Position numbers and translations under genes: made by a program | Part shown: piece after piece, positions 1 to 5,808 of the stretch | Numbering within the stretch: position 1 is the first letter of the stretch | Layout: each line of letters starts with the position of its first letter | Notes under the pieces: model-generated | The model's input: the letters and a program-made list of their open reading frames with translations, nothing else | Database searches by the model: none | What the model was told of the DNA's origin: nothing | Source: OMOG01 sp041485845 | GTDB taxonomy: Bacteria > Acidobacteriota > Terriglobia > Bryobacterales > Bryobacteraceae | Direction: 5' to 3' | Assembly: GCA_041485845.1 (NCBI GenBank) | Contig: JBGPKH010000197.1 | Span: 1-13,192 of the forward strand | Length of the DNA stretch: 13,192 nt

Positions 1-149
1 CTCTAACCTCGTACACCGGTCCACGGTTTTTGTATTTCAATCTTAACCCCAACTCCGTTTTGAGTTCTTTGAGTCCTTGCGGCTTGGCGAGAGAGATCTA
101 CGGCCGCCGCCTTGCGCGATACCTCGTCGGTTTGAGGTCGAAGACCTCG
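1..149. other. Non-coding downstream flank of the his operon
   Basis: No gene is supported here. Around positions 56-85 the plus strand has a degenerate tandem phrase, TTTTGAGTT then CTTTGAGTC then CTTGCGGCT, of about 9 bases per unit. It resembles the low-complexity intergenic phrases seen scattered in many soil-bacterial genomes; that resemblance is from memory. The stretch ends just after the aldo/keto reductase stop codon. Confidence 0.4.
134..148 (-). terminator. Small hairpin after the last gene of the operon
   Basis: GAGGTC and GACCTC form a perfect 6-bp inverted repeat around a 3-nt loop, starting 1 nt after the aldo/keto reductase stop. On the transcript the loop is UUC. No U-tract follows (AAACCG), so it is not a convincing intrinsic terminator. 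It may be a 3'-end stabilising hairpin or part of a rho-dependent end. Confidence 0.3.
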
Positions 150-980
150 CTAGATCATCGCCAGCGGACGGTCGGTTTTCGGAGCGGGGAAGGCGCGGTC
201 AATGGCGGCGATATCTTCGGGCGCGAGCGTCCAGCCCATACCGCCGGCATTCTCGCGGGTGTGTTCCGTACGGCCGGACTTCGGAATGGTCAAGACGTTC
301 GGCAGGCGCGTGAGGAAGTTGAGGATCACCTGGCGCACGGTCCGTCCGCTGCGCCTGGCGACTTCGGCCAGCACTTTTCCGGCGGGCGATTCGAGGCGAG
401 GGAACGCTTCGCGGCCGAATGGAGTGTAGCCCACGACGGCGATCTGGTGCTCCGCGCAGTAGGGGATGATCTGGCGCTCGATGCCGCGCTCGCGCAGATG
501 ATAGAGCACCTGGTTCGCAGCAAGCGGGTGGTGGCGTAACGCGGCCTGGGCGGCTTGCAGGTCCGGGACGTCGAAGTTGCTGACGCCGGCGAAGCGGATT
601 TTGCGCTCGTCGATCAGGCGCTCCAAGGCGCGCATGGTGTCTGCGATCGGGTAGCGGCCCTTCCAGTGGAGCATGTAGAAGTCCAGGTGATCCGTGCCGA
701 GCCGCTTGAGGCTGCGCTCGCAGGCGCGCAGCGCGCCTTCGAAACTGGCGTTCGAAGGCAGGACCTTGCTGGCCAGGAAGACTTCCTCGCGACGTCCCGC
801 AATGGCCTCGCCGACGAGTTCTTCGGAGCGGCCGTTGCCGTACATCTCGGCGGTGTCGATGTGGGTGAGGCCGAGATCGATGCCGGTGCGCAGGGCCTCG
901 ACGGCCCGCCGTTCAGCCTCGCGGGAGCCTTCGATCATCCAGGTTCCCTGGCCGACGATGGAGAGTTTAGCGTCCAACAT
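150..980 (-). CDS. Aldo/keto reductase
   Basis: A 276-residue protein of the aldo/keto reductase superfamily, NADPH-dependent cytosolic carbonyl reductases with a TIM-barrel fold. The catalytic tetrad is visible: Asp42 and Tyr47 in HIDTAEMYG, Lys72 in LASKV, and His105 in YMLHWKGR. The C-terminal cofactor signature IPKSGRTEHTREN is present and the length is close to the family norm. The ATG at 980 has a GGAGGA Shine-Dalgarno 8 nt upstream. That ribosome site is itself part of a copy of the hisA 3' end. The gene is last in the his operon and overlaps the preceding mini-ORF by 14 nt, so it is probably co-transcribed with histidine genes. Its substrate cannot be told from sequence and no known histidine step needs it. 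Confidence 0.93.
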   Translation of the reverse strand: MLDAKLSIVGQGTWMIEGSREAERRAVEALRTGIDLGLTHIDTAEMYGNGRSEELVGEAIAGRREEVFLASKVLPSNASFEGALRACERSLKRLGTDHLDFYMLHWKGRYPIADTMRALERLIDERKIRFAGVSNFDVPDLQAAQAALRHHPLAANQVLYHLRERGIERQIIPYCAEHQIAVVGYTPFGREAFPRLESPAGKVLAEVARRSGRTVRQVILNFLTRLPNVLTIPKSGRTEHTRENAGGMGWTLAPEDIAAIDRAFPAPKTDRPLAMI

Positions 981-1206
981 GTGCCCATTCCTCCAGGCTC
1001 AGGCGGCCGGTGTAGATCGCCATGCCGGGCGCGGCGGCCGTATGCGGTGCGGTGGCTACGCGCGGCGCGGTGGCCGCGTGCGACGCAGTGGCCGCGTGCG
1101 GCGCGGTGGCCGCGTGCGGCGCAGTGGCCGCGTGCGGCGCGGTGGCCGCGTGCGGCGCGGCTGTGGTGGGCTCCTTGCGGGTCATGAGGTCATTCGCGCG
1201 CGGCAT
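967..1206 (-). CDS. Mini-ORF of APHAAT repeats ending in a copied HisA tail
   Basis: A 79-codon open frame. Its ATG (1206-1204) lies inside the 3' end of hisA (17-nt overlap) and its stop lies inside the start of the aldo/keto reductase (14-nt overlap). After a short head (MPRANDLMTRKEP) come about seven hexapeptide repeats close to APHAAT. The protein then ends with GMAIYTGRLSLEEWAHVGR, an in-frame near-copy of the C-terminal helix of HisA. No domain is recognised, and the composition (Ala, Pro, His, Thr) predicts disorder. It shares hisA's good GGAGGA ribosome site (cctggaggaattggcac), so it could be translated. It may only carry ribosomes across an insertion between hisA and the reductase. 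Confidence 0.4.
   Translation of the reverse strand: MPRANDLMTRKEPTTAAPHAATAPHAATAPHAATAPHAATASHAATAPRVATAPHTAAAPGMAIYTGRLSLEEWAHVGR
978..1035 (-). repeat. Copy of the hisA 3' end with ribosome site and ATG
   Basis: Positions 978-1035 match 1204-1261 without gaps (offset 226), with about 4 mismatches in 58 bases. The copied piece contains the last codons of hisA, a GGAGGA Shine-Dalgarno and the following ATG. In this copy the ATG is the start of the aldo/keto reductase; in the other copy it is the start of the repeat mini-ORF. The array of 18-bp units lies between the copies. Confidence 0.88.
1034..1159. repeat. Seven tandem 18-bp units
   Basis: The unit is GTGGCCGCGTGCGGCGCR on the plus strand, starting at 1034, 1052, 1070, 1088, 1106, 1124 and 1142. 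The last four units differ at only one base. The first two units are the most diverged, so the array probably grew recently at its right end. Eighteen bases are six codons, so unit gain or loss keeps the mini-ORF open. Confidence 0.9.
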
Positions 1207-1891
1207 GTGCCAATTCCTCCAGGCTCAGGCGGCCGGTATAGATCGCCATCCCGAGCGCGGCGTGGACGTTCATGGCGAGCAGGGCGCGCACATCGTCGAG
1301 TGTGGTGATGCCTCCGGCGGCGGTGAGCTCCAGGGACGTACCCGCGCGCAGGCGGCGGAACCAGTCGAGGTCGGTGCCTTCGAGCATTCCTTCCTTGTCC
1401 ACGTAGGTACAGAGGAAGCCGGAACAGTAGGGCTCGAGGGACTGGAGCACCTGCTCGGCGGTGAAGGCGGTGGACTCCTGCCAGCCCTTGACGACGATGC
1501 GGCCGCCTTTGGAATCGAGGGCGATGAGGACGCGGTCGCGTCCGATGACGTCGCGCAGTGCGGAGAGGAACGGTTCGTTGGCCCCTGACTTGTCGAACGC
1601 CGCGGTGCCCACTATCACTTTGCGCGCTCCCTGTTCGACAAGCGACTGCGCTCGCTCCACGCTGCGGACGCCGCCACCCACGCGACAGGCCGCGCGCGAC
1701 GCCAGCATGCGCACGAGCGCGTCGTTCGATCCACGCCCCATGGCGGCATCCAGATCGATCACCTGGATTTCGGGAAAGGCGGCGAACTTGTGGAGCATCT
1801 CTTCGGGGGAGTCGCCTTCGAGCGCCTTCTCGCGGCCCTGGACCAACTGCACCACCTTGCCATCCATGAGGTCGATGCAAGGAAAGATCAT
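1190..1891 (-). CDS. hisA: ProFAR isomerase (HisA)
   Basis: A 233-residue phosphoribosylformimino-5-aminoimidazole carboxamide ribotide isomerase. It converts ProFAR to PRFAR by an Amadori rearrangement, the step before HisF/HisH. The half-barrel signature starts at the N-terminus with PCIDLMDGKVVQL, where Asp7 is the general base. Asp126 in IALDSKGG is the partner acid. The phosphate-binding loops VGGGVRS (71-77) and AAGGITT are present. The ATG at 1891-1889 overlaps the stop of the upstream mini-ORF as ATGA. The 3' end is duplicated downstream (978-1035) and the 5' end is partly duplicated upstream (1888-2042). Conserved motifs and length indicate a working copy. Confidence 0.96.
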   Translation of the reverse strand: MIFPCIDLMDGKVVQLVQGREKALEGDSPEEMLHKFAAFPEIQVIDLDAAMGRGSNDALVRMLASRAACRVGGGVRSVERAQSLVEQGARKVIVGTAAFDKSGANEPFLSALRDVIGRDRVLIALDSKGGRIVVKGWQESTAFTAEQVLQSLEPYCSGFLCTYVDKEGMLEGTDLDWFRRLRAGTSLELTAAGGITTLDDVRALLAMNVHAALGMAIYTGRLSLEELAHAARE

Positions 1892-2019
1892 GCCGTGAGC
1901 CTCACGGGAATGCCGCGGCCCTGGACCAACTGCACCGCTCCCTTTGGCCGCGGCTCCGAAGCGCTTACTGAGCCGCGACCGAAAGGAGCGGTCTTCACCT
2001 TGCCATCCTTGAAAATCAT
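1888..2019 (-). CDS. 43-codon chimeric mini-ORF between hisF and hisA
   Basis: Its ATG overlaps the hisF stop as ATGA, and its TGA overlaps the hisA ATG as ATGA. Residues 1-8 read MIFKDGKV, a shortened copy of the HisA start. Residues 9-27 are encoded by the palindromic repeat. Residues 28-35 read AVQLVQGR, again HisA-like, and the last eight, GIPVRLTA, repeat the HisF C-terminus. It is therefore a partial duplicate of the hisF-hisA junction carrying an inserted repeat with the frame preserved. It has no recognisable domain and probably no catalytic role. It could keep hisF-to-hisA translation coupled. Confidence 0.45.
   Translation of the reverse strand: MIFKDGKVKTAPFGRGSVSASEPRPKGAVQLVQGRGIPVRLTA
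1934..1992. repeat. 59-bp imperfect palindromic repeat (REP-like)
   Basis: The left arm 1934-1956 and right arm 1970-1992 are complementary at 20 of 23 positions around a 13-nt centre. The centre contains the smaller palindrome AAGCGCTT. On the minus-strand transcript two of the three mismatches become G-U pairs, so the his mRNA would form a long hairpin between hisF and hisA. Arms begin ACCGCTCC and end GGCTC. The form is that of a repetitive extragenic palindrome, but no second copy occurs in this window. Confidence 0.75.
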
Positions 2020-2780
2020 GCCGTCAGCCTCACCGGAATGCCGCGCTTGTCCAACTCCTCCTTCAACTGGTTCACGGTGTAGGTTCCGTAATGGAAGATG
2101 GATGCGGCGAGCGCCGCGTCGGCGCAGCCGTCGGTGAGTACGCGCACGAAGTGCTCGGGCTTTCCGGCGCCGCCGCTGGCGATCACCGGGATGCGTGTGG
2201 CGCGCGACACCGCCTGGGTGAGCGCGCAATCGAAGCCGTCCTGGACGCCGTCGGTGTCCATGGACGTGAGCAGGATTTCGCCGGCGCCGAGCTCTTCGCC
2301 GCGGGCGGCCCACCGGACGGCATCGATGCCTTCGTCGTCGCGGCCTCCGCGCGTGTAGACGTGCCACCCGTCCGCGCCGTGGCGCCGCGCGTCGATGGCC
2401 AGCACGACCGCTTGCGCTCCGAACTCCAGCGACAATTCCGTGATGAGCTCGGGGCGGCGCACGGCGGCGGTGTTCACCGACACTTTGTCCGCGCCCGAGA
2501 GCAGAATCCGCCGCGCGTCGGACACCGCGCGGATGCCGCCCCCCACGGCCAACGGGATGAAGACCTTGCGGGCGGTGCGCGCGACGACGTCCGCCATGAT
2601 CTCGCGGGCGTCGCTGGAAGCGGTGATGTCGAGGAAGACCAGCTCATCGGCGCCGTCGCGGTTGTAGCGGCCGGCGAGCTCGACGGGATCGCCCGCATCG
2701 CGAAGCTCGACGAAGTGGACGCCTTTGACGACTCGTCCGCCGGTGACGTCGAGGCACGGGATGATGCGTTTGGCTAGCAT
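2016..2780 (-). CDS. hisF: Imidazole glycerol phosphate synthase, cyclase subunit (HisF)
   Basis: A 254-residue TIM-barrel cyclase. With HisH it turns PRFAR plus ammonia into imidazole glycerol phosphate and AICAR. The catalytic pair is Asp11 (IIPCLDV) and Asp130 (VLAIDARR). Phosphate-binding glycine loops are seen at AVGGGIR and ASGGAG. The start is the ATG at 2780-2778, which overlaps the end of hisH by 7 nt and gives the canonical MLAKRIIPCLD terminus; an upstream extension in the same frame has no family counterpart. HisF directly follows its partner hisH, which suits equimolar synthesis of the heterodimer. The last 27 nt are duplicated downstream. Confidence 0.96.
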   Translation of the reverse strand: MLAKRIIPCLDVTGGRVVKGVHFVELRDAGDPVELAGRYNRDGADELVFLDITASSDAREIMADVVARTARKVFIPLAVGGGIRAVSDARRILLSGADKVSVNTAAVRRPELITELSLEFGAQAVVLAIDARRHGADGWHVYTRGGRDDEGIDAVRWAARGEELGAGEILLTSMDTDGVQDGFDCALTQAVSRATRIPVIASGGAGKPEHFVRVLTDGCADAALAASIFHYGTYTVNQLKEELDKRGIPVRLTA

Positions 2781-3436
2781 GCTACAAAGTTCTTCACGAT
2801 TCGAAGCCCGACTGGTCCGGACTTCTCGGGATGGAACTGCACGCCGAAGACATTCCCCGATTCCAGGACCGCGGTGTACGGCAGCCCGTAGGTACAAGTG
2901 GCCGAAGCGCGCTGGTCCACGGGGACGTAGTAACTGTGCGCGAAGTAGACGTACGGGCGGCCGGGAAGATCGCGCAGCAGCGTCGAATGGGCCGGGATGT
3001 CGAGCTCGTTCCAGCCCATGTGGGGAACGCGCGCGTCCGCCGGGAAGCGGCGCACGGTGCCTGGATAGATGCCCAGGCCGCGAACTTCTGGGGCTTCTTC
3101 GCTGTTCTCGAAGAGCGCTTGCAGACCGAGGCAGATGCCTAGGAACGGCACGCCGGATGCGATGCGTTCGACCAGGGTTTCGCGGACGCCGAGGGTGTCC
3201 AGGGCGCGCATCATCTGGCCGAAATGGCCCACGCCGGGAAGCAGGATCTTCGATGCATTGCGGAGGCCGGCGGCGTCGCGCACGAGGGCGTATGGGCAGT
3301 CGAGTTCGGCGAGGGTGTTTTGGACGGAGCGAAGGTTGCCGGCGCCGTAGTCGAAGACAGTGACCGCAAAGCAGGGGTTGGGGATTGGGGATTGGGGATT
3401 GGGGTTGTGTGGCCCTTCGGGCCGGTGGGCTTTCAT
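2774..3436 (-). CDS. hisH: Imidazole glycerol phosphate synthase, glutaminase subunit (HisH)
   Basis: A 220-residue class I glutamine amidotransferase that hydrolyses glutamine and channels ammonia to HisF. The triad is visible: Cys102 in GICLG, His202 and Glu204 in QFHPEKS. The normal family start corresponds to VTVFDYGAGN at about residue 25. The ATG at 3436-3434 overlaps the hisB stop as ATGA, and I see no canonical start nearer the domain. Residues 5-21 (RPEGPHNPNPQSPIPNP) are encoded by the heptamer repeat, giving a Pro/Asn-rich N-terminal tail absent from typical HisH. Whether the tail disturbs the HisF interface is unknown. The gene looks intact otherwise. Confidence 0.94.
   Translation of the reverse strand: MKAHRPEGPHNPNPQSPIPNPCFAVTVFDYGAGNLRSVQNTLAELDCPYALVRDAAGLRNASKILLPGVGHFGQMMRALDTLGVRETLVERIASGVPFLGICLGLQALFENSEEAPEVRGLGIYPGTVRRFPADARVPHMGWNELDIPAHSTLLRDLPGRPYVYFAHSYYVPVDQRASATCTYGLPYTAVLESGNVFGVQFHPEKSGPVGLRIVKNFVAC
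3374..3424 (-). repeat. Hairpin-plus-heptamer repeat, copy in hisH
   Basis: On the minus strand this 51-bp element begins CGGCCCGAAGGGCC, a 5-bp hairpin with a GAA loop. ACACAA follows, and then a run of CCCCAAT-type heptamers. It matches 5751-5801 over the full 51 bases with about 6 differences, most of them C/T. Here it lies inside the first codons of hisH and is read in frame. The heptamers recall the short tandem repeats of filamentous cyanobacteria, an analogy only. Confidence 0.88.
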
Positions 3437-4020
3437 AGGAGACCTTTCGTGGAGGGGAGTTGGTCTTTCAGGCGCGCGTCTTTCGAGCAGGCGTACTTCA
3501 TGGCTCGCGCGAAGCACTTGAAGATCGCTTCGATCTTGTGGTGGTTCGAGCGGCCGTAGAGGACTTTGGCGTGCAGGTTGGCGCCGGCGTGATTCACGAA
3601 GCCGCCGAAGAAATCTTCGACGAGCTCGGTTTGCAGGTCGCCCACCAGCCGCACCTTTACCAAGTCCTTGTACACCAGGGCGGGCCGGCCGCCGAGATCG
3701 AGCGCGACCACCGCCAGGGTCTCGTCCATGGGCAACACGAAGTACCCCGCGCGGTTGATGCCCTTGCGATCGCCCAGCGCCCTGGCGAACAACTGGCCCA
3801 GGACGATGCCCACGTCTTCGACGGTATGATGCTGGTCCACGTCGAGGTCGCCATCGGCGTGCAGTTGGAGGTCGAACCCGCCGTGTTTCGTAAACAGCTC
3901 GAGCATGTGGTCGAAGAAGCGGATGCCGGTCGCGATCTCGTACTTGCCGCGGCCTTCGATCTTGAGCGCGCCCAGAATGCCGGTCTCTTTGGTAATACGC
4001 TCAATGGACGCGATCCTCAT
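3433..4020 (-). CDS. hisB: Imidazoleglycerol-phosphate dehydratase (HisB)
   Basis: A 195-residue monofunctional dehydratase that converts imidazole glycerol phosphate to imidazole acetol phosphate. Metal-binding signatures are DQHHTVED (His64, His65, Glu68) and NLHAKVLYGRSNHHKIEA (His150, His160, His161, Glu164). FFDHML and EDFFGGF are typical of the family, and the length is the usual size of the dehydratase alone. The ATG at 4020-4018 overlaps the stop of the upstream HAD gene as ATGA. Unlike enteric HisB there is no fused phosphatase domain; a separate HAD protein is encoded immediately upstream. Confidence 0.96.
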   Translation of the reverse strand: MRIASIERITKETGILGALKIEGRGKYEIATGIRFFDHMLELFTKHGGFDLQLHADGDLDVDQHHTVEDVGIVLGQLFARALGDRKGINRAGYFVLPMDETLAVVALDLGGRPALVYKDLVKVRLVGDLQTELVEDFFGGFVNHAGANLHAKVLYGRSNHHKIEAIFKCFARAMKYACSKDARLKDQLPSTKGLL

Positions 4021-4679
4021 GATGCGAACACCTCGCTGAGGTAATTGATGTCGTCCACGATGGCGTAAGCCCTTTCCTGTTGGAACAGAAACACCAGGTC
4101 GATGTAGGTGGGATTCGAGGGCGCCGCGATGCCGATGAACGGCACCTTGGCCGCGCGGGCCGCGCGCGCGTCGTCTACCGTATCGCCGACGTAGAACGCC
4201 GCGCCGGCAATCTTCAACAAGCCGTCCGGAGCGGGCTTGTGATTCTCCACGTCTTCCAGGGCGACGATCGGGTCGAACACCAGGCCCGGTGCGAAGCGGC
4301 GCAGTGTCAGCCCGGCCTCTTCCTTGGGGCGCCCGGTGAAAAGCGCGAGGCGGAAATCTTCGTTGAACTTTTCCAGAACTCCGGGCCGCGCCACCCACCG
4401 CTCGCGCAGCATCAGGCCGTCGTTGCCGTTGCCGCGAAACAGCCGCTGGAATTGCGCGACCACAACGTGGAGCGGCACCTCGATGCCCGCGGCGGCGATG
4501 ATGTGCCGGGTGAGCCGCCAGTCGTCGTTCCAGCCGCCCTGGTTCTTGTATTCCTGGATCTGCCGGCGAGTGACTGGGACACCGGTAAAATGCTCGGCGG
4601 TGCGCGCGATGGTTTCGCGGTACGATTCCGAAACGTCCACCAGGACGCCATCCATGTCGAATACGAGAATAGGTTTCAT
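4017..4679 (-). CDS. HAD-superfamily phosphatase, candidate histidinol-phosphatase
   Basis: A 220-residue HAD hydrolase. Motif I is VFDMDGVL (nucleophile Asp8, acid Asp10), motif II LFTGRP (Thr115), motif III HKPAPDG (Lys148), and motif IV YVGDTVDDARAA (Asp166, Asp169/170). A helical cap of about 80 residues lies between motifs I and II, as in subfamily IA. It overlaps hisC upstream and hisB downstream as ATGA, so it sits where enteric bacteria have the N-terminal phosphatase domain of bifunctional HisB. No other histidinol-phosphatase is seen here, so that is the likely job. It is not orthologous by fold class to the enteric domain (subclass III). I recall a small HAD-IA family (TIGR01548) of this kind. 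Function is inferred from position. Confidence 0.85.
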   Translation of the reverse strand: MKPILVFDMDGVLVDVSESYRETIARTAEHFTGVPVTRRQIQEYKNQGGWNDDWRLTRHIIAAAGIEVPLHVVVAQFQRLFRGNGNDGLMLRERWVARPGVLEKFNEDFRLALFTGRPKEEAGLTLRRFAPGLVFDPIVALEDVENHKPAPDGLLKIAGAAFYVGDTVDDARAARAAKVPFIGIAAPSNPTYIDLVFLFQQERAYAIVDDINYLSEVFAS

Positions 4680-5707
4680 CGCTTCCAGATCTCTTCCAGC
4701 GCCACGAGGAGCTTGCCGGTCTGCTCGCGCGTGCCCACGGTGATGCGCACGCAGCCGGGCGCTTCGTAGCTGCGGTCGCGGACCAGGATGCCCTGGCCGC
4801 GCAGCGCGTCGCGCACTTCGATGGCGCGTTTGCCGAAATCGCCGAGGACGAAATTCGCGGAGCTGGGGACGTAGCGGATGTTCAACTGTTCGAGGCCGAG
4901 GCACAGCAGCTCGCGCGCGGCGAGCACCTCCGCCACATAGTTCTCGAGGTAGGCCGTATCCTCGACGGCCGCCTGCGCCGCCAGCACCGCGAGCGAATTC
5001 ACGCTGTAGGGCGATTGCGCCTTGTGCAGCAGCGCCACGTTGGCTTCGTGCGAAAACATGCAGCCCAGCCGCATTCCGGCCATGCCGAATACTTTCGAAA
5101 ACGTGCGGCACACGAAGAGGTTGGGCACGCGCTCGATCTCGTTAAGCGCGGTGACGCCGGAGAATTCGTAGTAGGCCTCGTCCACCAGCACCGCGGCCTT
5201 GCGCGCGCGGTGGAGAATGCGTTCGATTCCCAGCAACGAAACGCCGGTCCCGGTGGGATTGTTGGGATTGGCCAAGAGGACCGCGCGCGTCTCCGGCGTG
5301 ATGGCGTCGAGCACGTCCTGGAGCGGGAATTCCATGCCCGGCTGCGGGTACGGCACCTCTTTGATCTTCGCGCCGGCCACCTCGGCGTAGAAACGGTACA
5401 TGGCGTAGGCCGGTTTGAGGACCAGCACTTCCTGGCCGTCATCCACGTAGGTGTTGACGAAGACCTGGATGGCTTCGTCGGTGCCGTTGGTGAAGACGAA
5501 CTGTTCCGGGCGGACGCGGAAATACCGCGCGATGGTTTCTTTGGCCCCGCCGTATTCGGGATACACCGCGAGGCTGCCGGCGGCGAGTCCGTCCTTCAGG
5601 GCGGCGACTACGCGGGGGGAGCAGCCGACGGTGTTTTCGTTGAAGTCGAGACGGAGTTTGTCGGCGCGGCCGGCGGTGGGCGGCGAGTAGGGGGCCATGG
5701 CGAGCAC
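4676..5707 (-). CDS. hisC: Histidinol-phosphate aminotransferase (HisC)
   Basis: A 343-residue fold-type I PLP aminotransferase converting imidazole acetol phosphate and glutamate to histidinol phosphate. The PLP lysine is Lys205 in RTFSKVFGMAGMRLG. Asn150 (ANPNNPTG), Asp176 and Tyr179 (VDEAYYEF) bind the cofactor, and the N-terminal DFNENTVG is typical. The start is uncertain: GTG at 5707 and ATG at 5698 are both possible and neither has a clear Shine-Dalgarno. Upstream in the same frame the sequence reads IKPRPAVLAMAPYSPP, where the first Ile is an ATC preceded by AAAGG. This may be a start codon lost or altered after the repeat inserted at 5751-5801. This is the only core his junction with a real gap, about 100 nt after hisD. 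Confidence 0.93.
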   Translation of the reverse strand: MLAMAPYSPPTAGRADKLRLDFNENTVGCSPRVVAALKDGLAAGSLAVYPEYGGAKETIARYFRVRPEQFVFTNGTDEAIQVFVNTYVDDGQEVLVLKPAYAMYRFYAEVAGAKIKEVPYPQPGMEFPLQDVLDAITPETRAVLLANPNNPTGTGVSLLGIERILHRARKAAVLVDEAYYEFSGVTALNEIERVPNLFVCRTFSKVFGMAGMRLGCMFSHEANVALLHKAQSPYSVNSLAVLAAQAAVEDTAYLENYVAEVLAARELLCLGLEQLNIRYVPSSANFVLGDFGKRAIEVRDALRGQGILVRDRSYEAPGCVRITVGTREQTGKLLVALEEIWKR

Positions 5708-5750
5708 GGCGGGCCGGGGTTTGATCGCGCCTTTGGGGAGCTTGAGAGCG

Positions 5751-5801
5751 GGGGTTAGGGGTTGGGGGTTGGGGGTTAGGGTTGTGTGGCCCTGCGGGCC
5801 G
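5751..5801 (-). repeat. Hairpin-plus-heptamer repeat, copy between hisD and hisC
   Basis: This is the second 51-bp copy of the element at 3374-3424. On the minus strand it starts CGGCCCGCAGGGCC (hairpin with GCA loop), then ACACAA, then CCCTAAC and CCCCAAC heptamers. It begins 7 nt after the hisD stop and ends about 44 nt before the hisC GTG. Insertion here separates two genes whose neighbours all overlap. Confidence 0.88.
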
Positions 5802-5808
5802 GCGGCGC

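Larger units (their letters stand above)
1888..2042 (-). repeat. Duplicated hisF/hisA junction
   Basis: The last 27 nt of hisF (2042-2016, encoding GIPVRLTA and the stop) recur at 1914-1888 with two differences, each time followed by the hisA-like start ATGATYTT. The upstream copy of the hisA start has lost six codons (PCIDLM replaced by K) and received the palindrome. The downstream copy leads into intact hisA. The new joint falls at CCGCGGC, where a hisA GGCCGC codon pair meets the hisF CGCGGC, consistent with microhomology. Confidence 0.85.

Noticed and set aside
1034..1159. CRISPR array
   Set aside because: Units are directly adjacent with no spacers and are coding-like 18-mers.
2016..2897. 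Extended HisF start about 39 codons upstream
   Set aside because: The extra residues lie inside hisH and lack homology; ATG at 2780 gives the canonical MLAKRIIPCLD.
3374..3424. G-quadruplex or telomere-like tract as the main explanation
   Set aside because: The G-runs could form a quadruplex on the plus strand, but the match to the second copy includes the hairpin and linker, so a dispersed repeat explains more.
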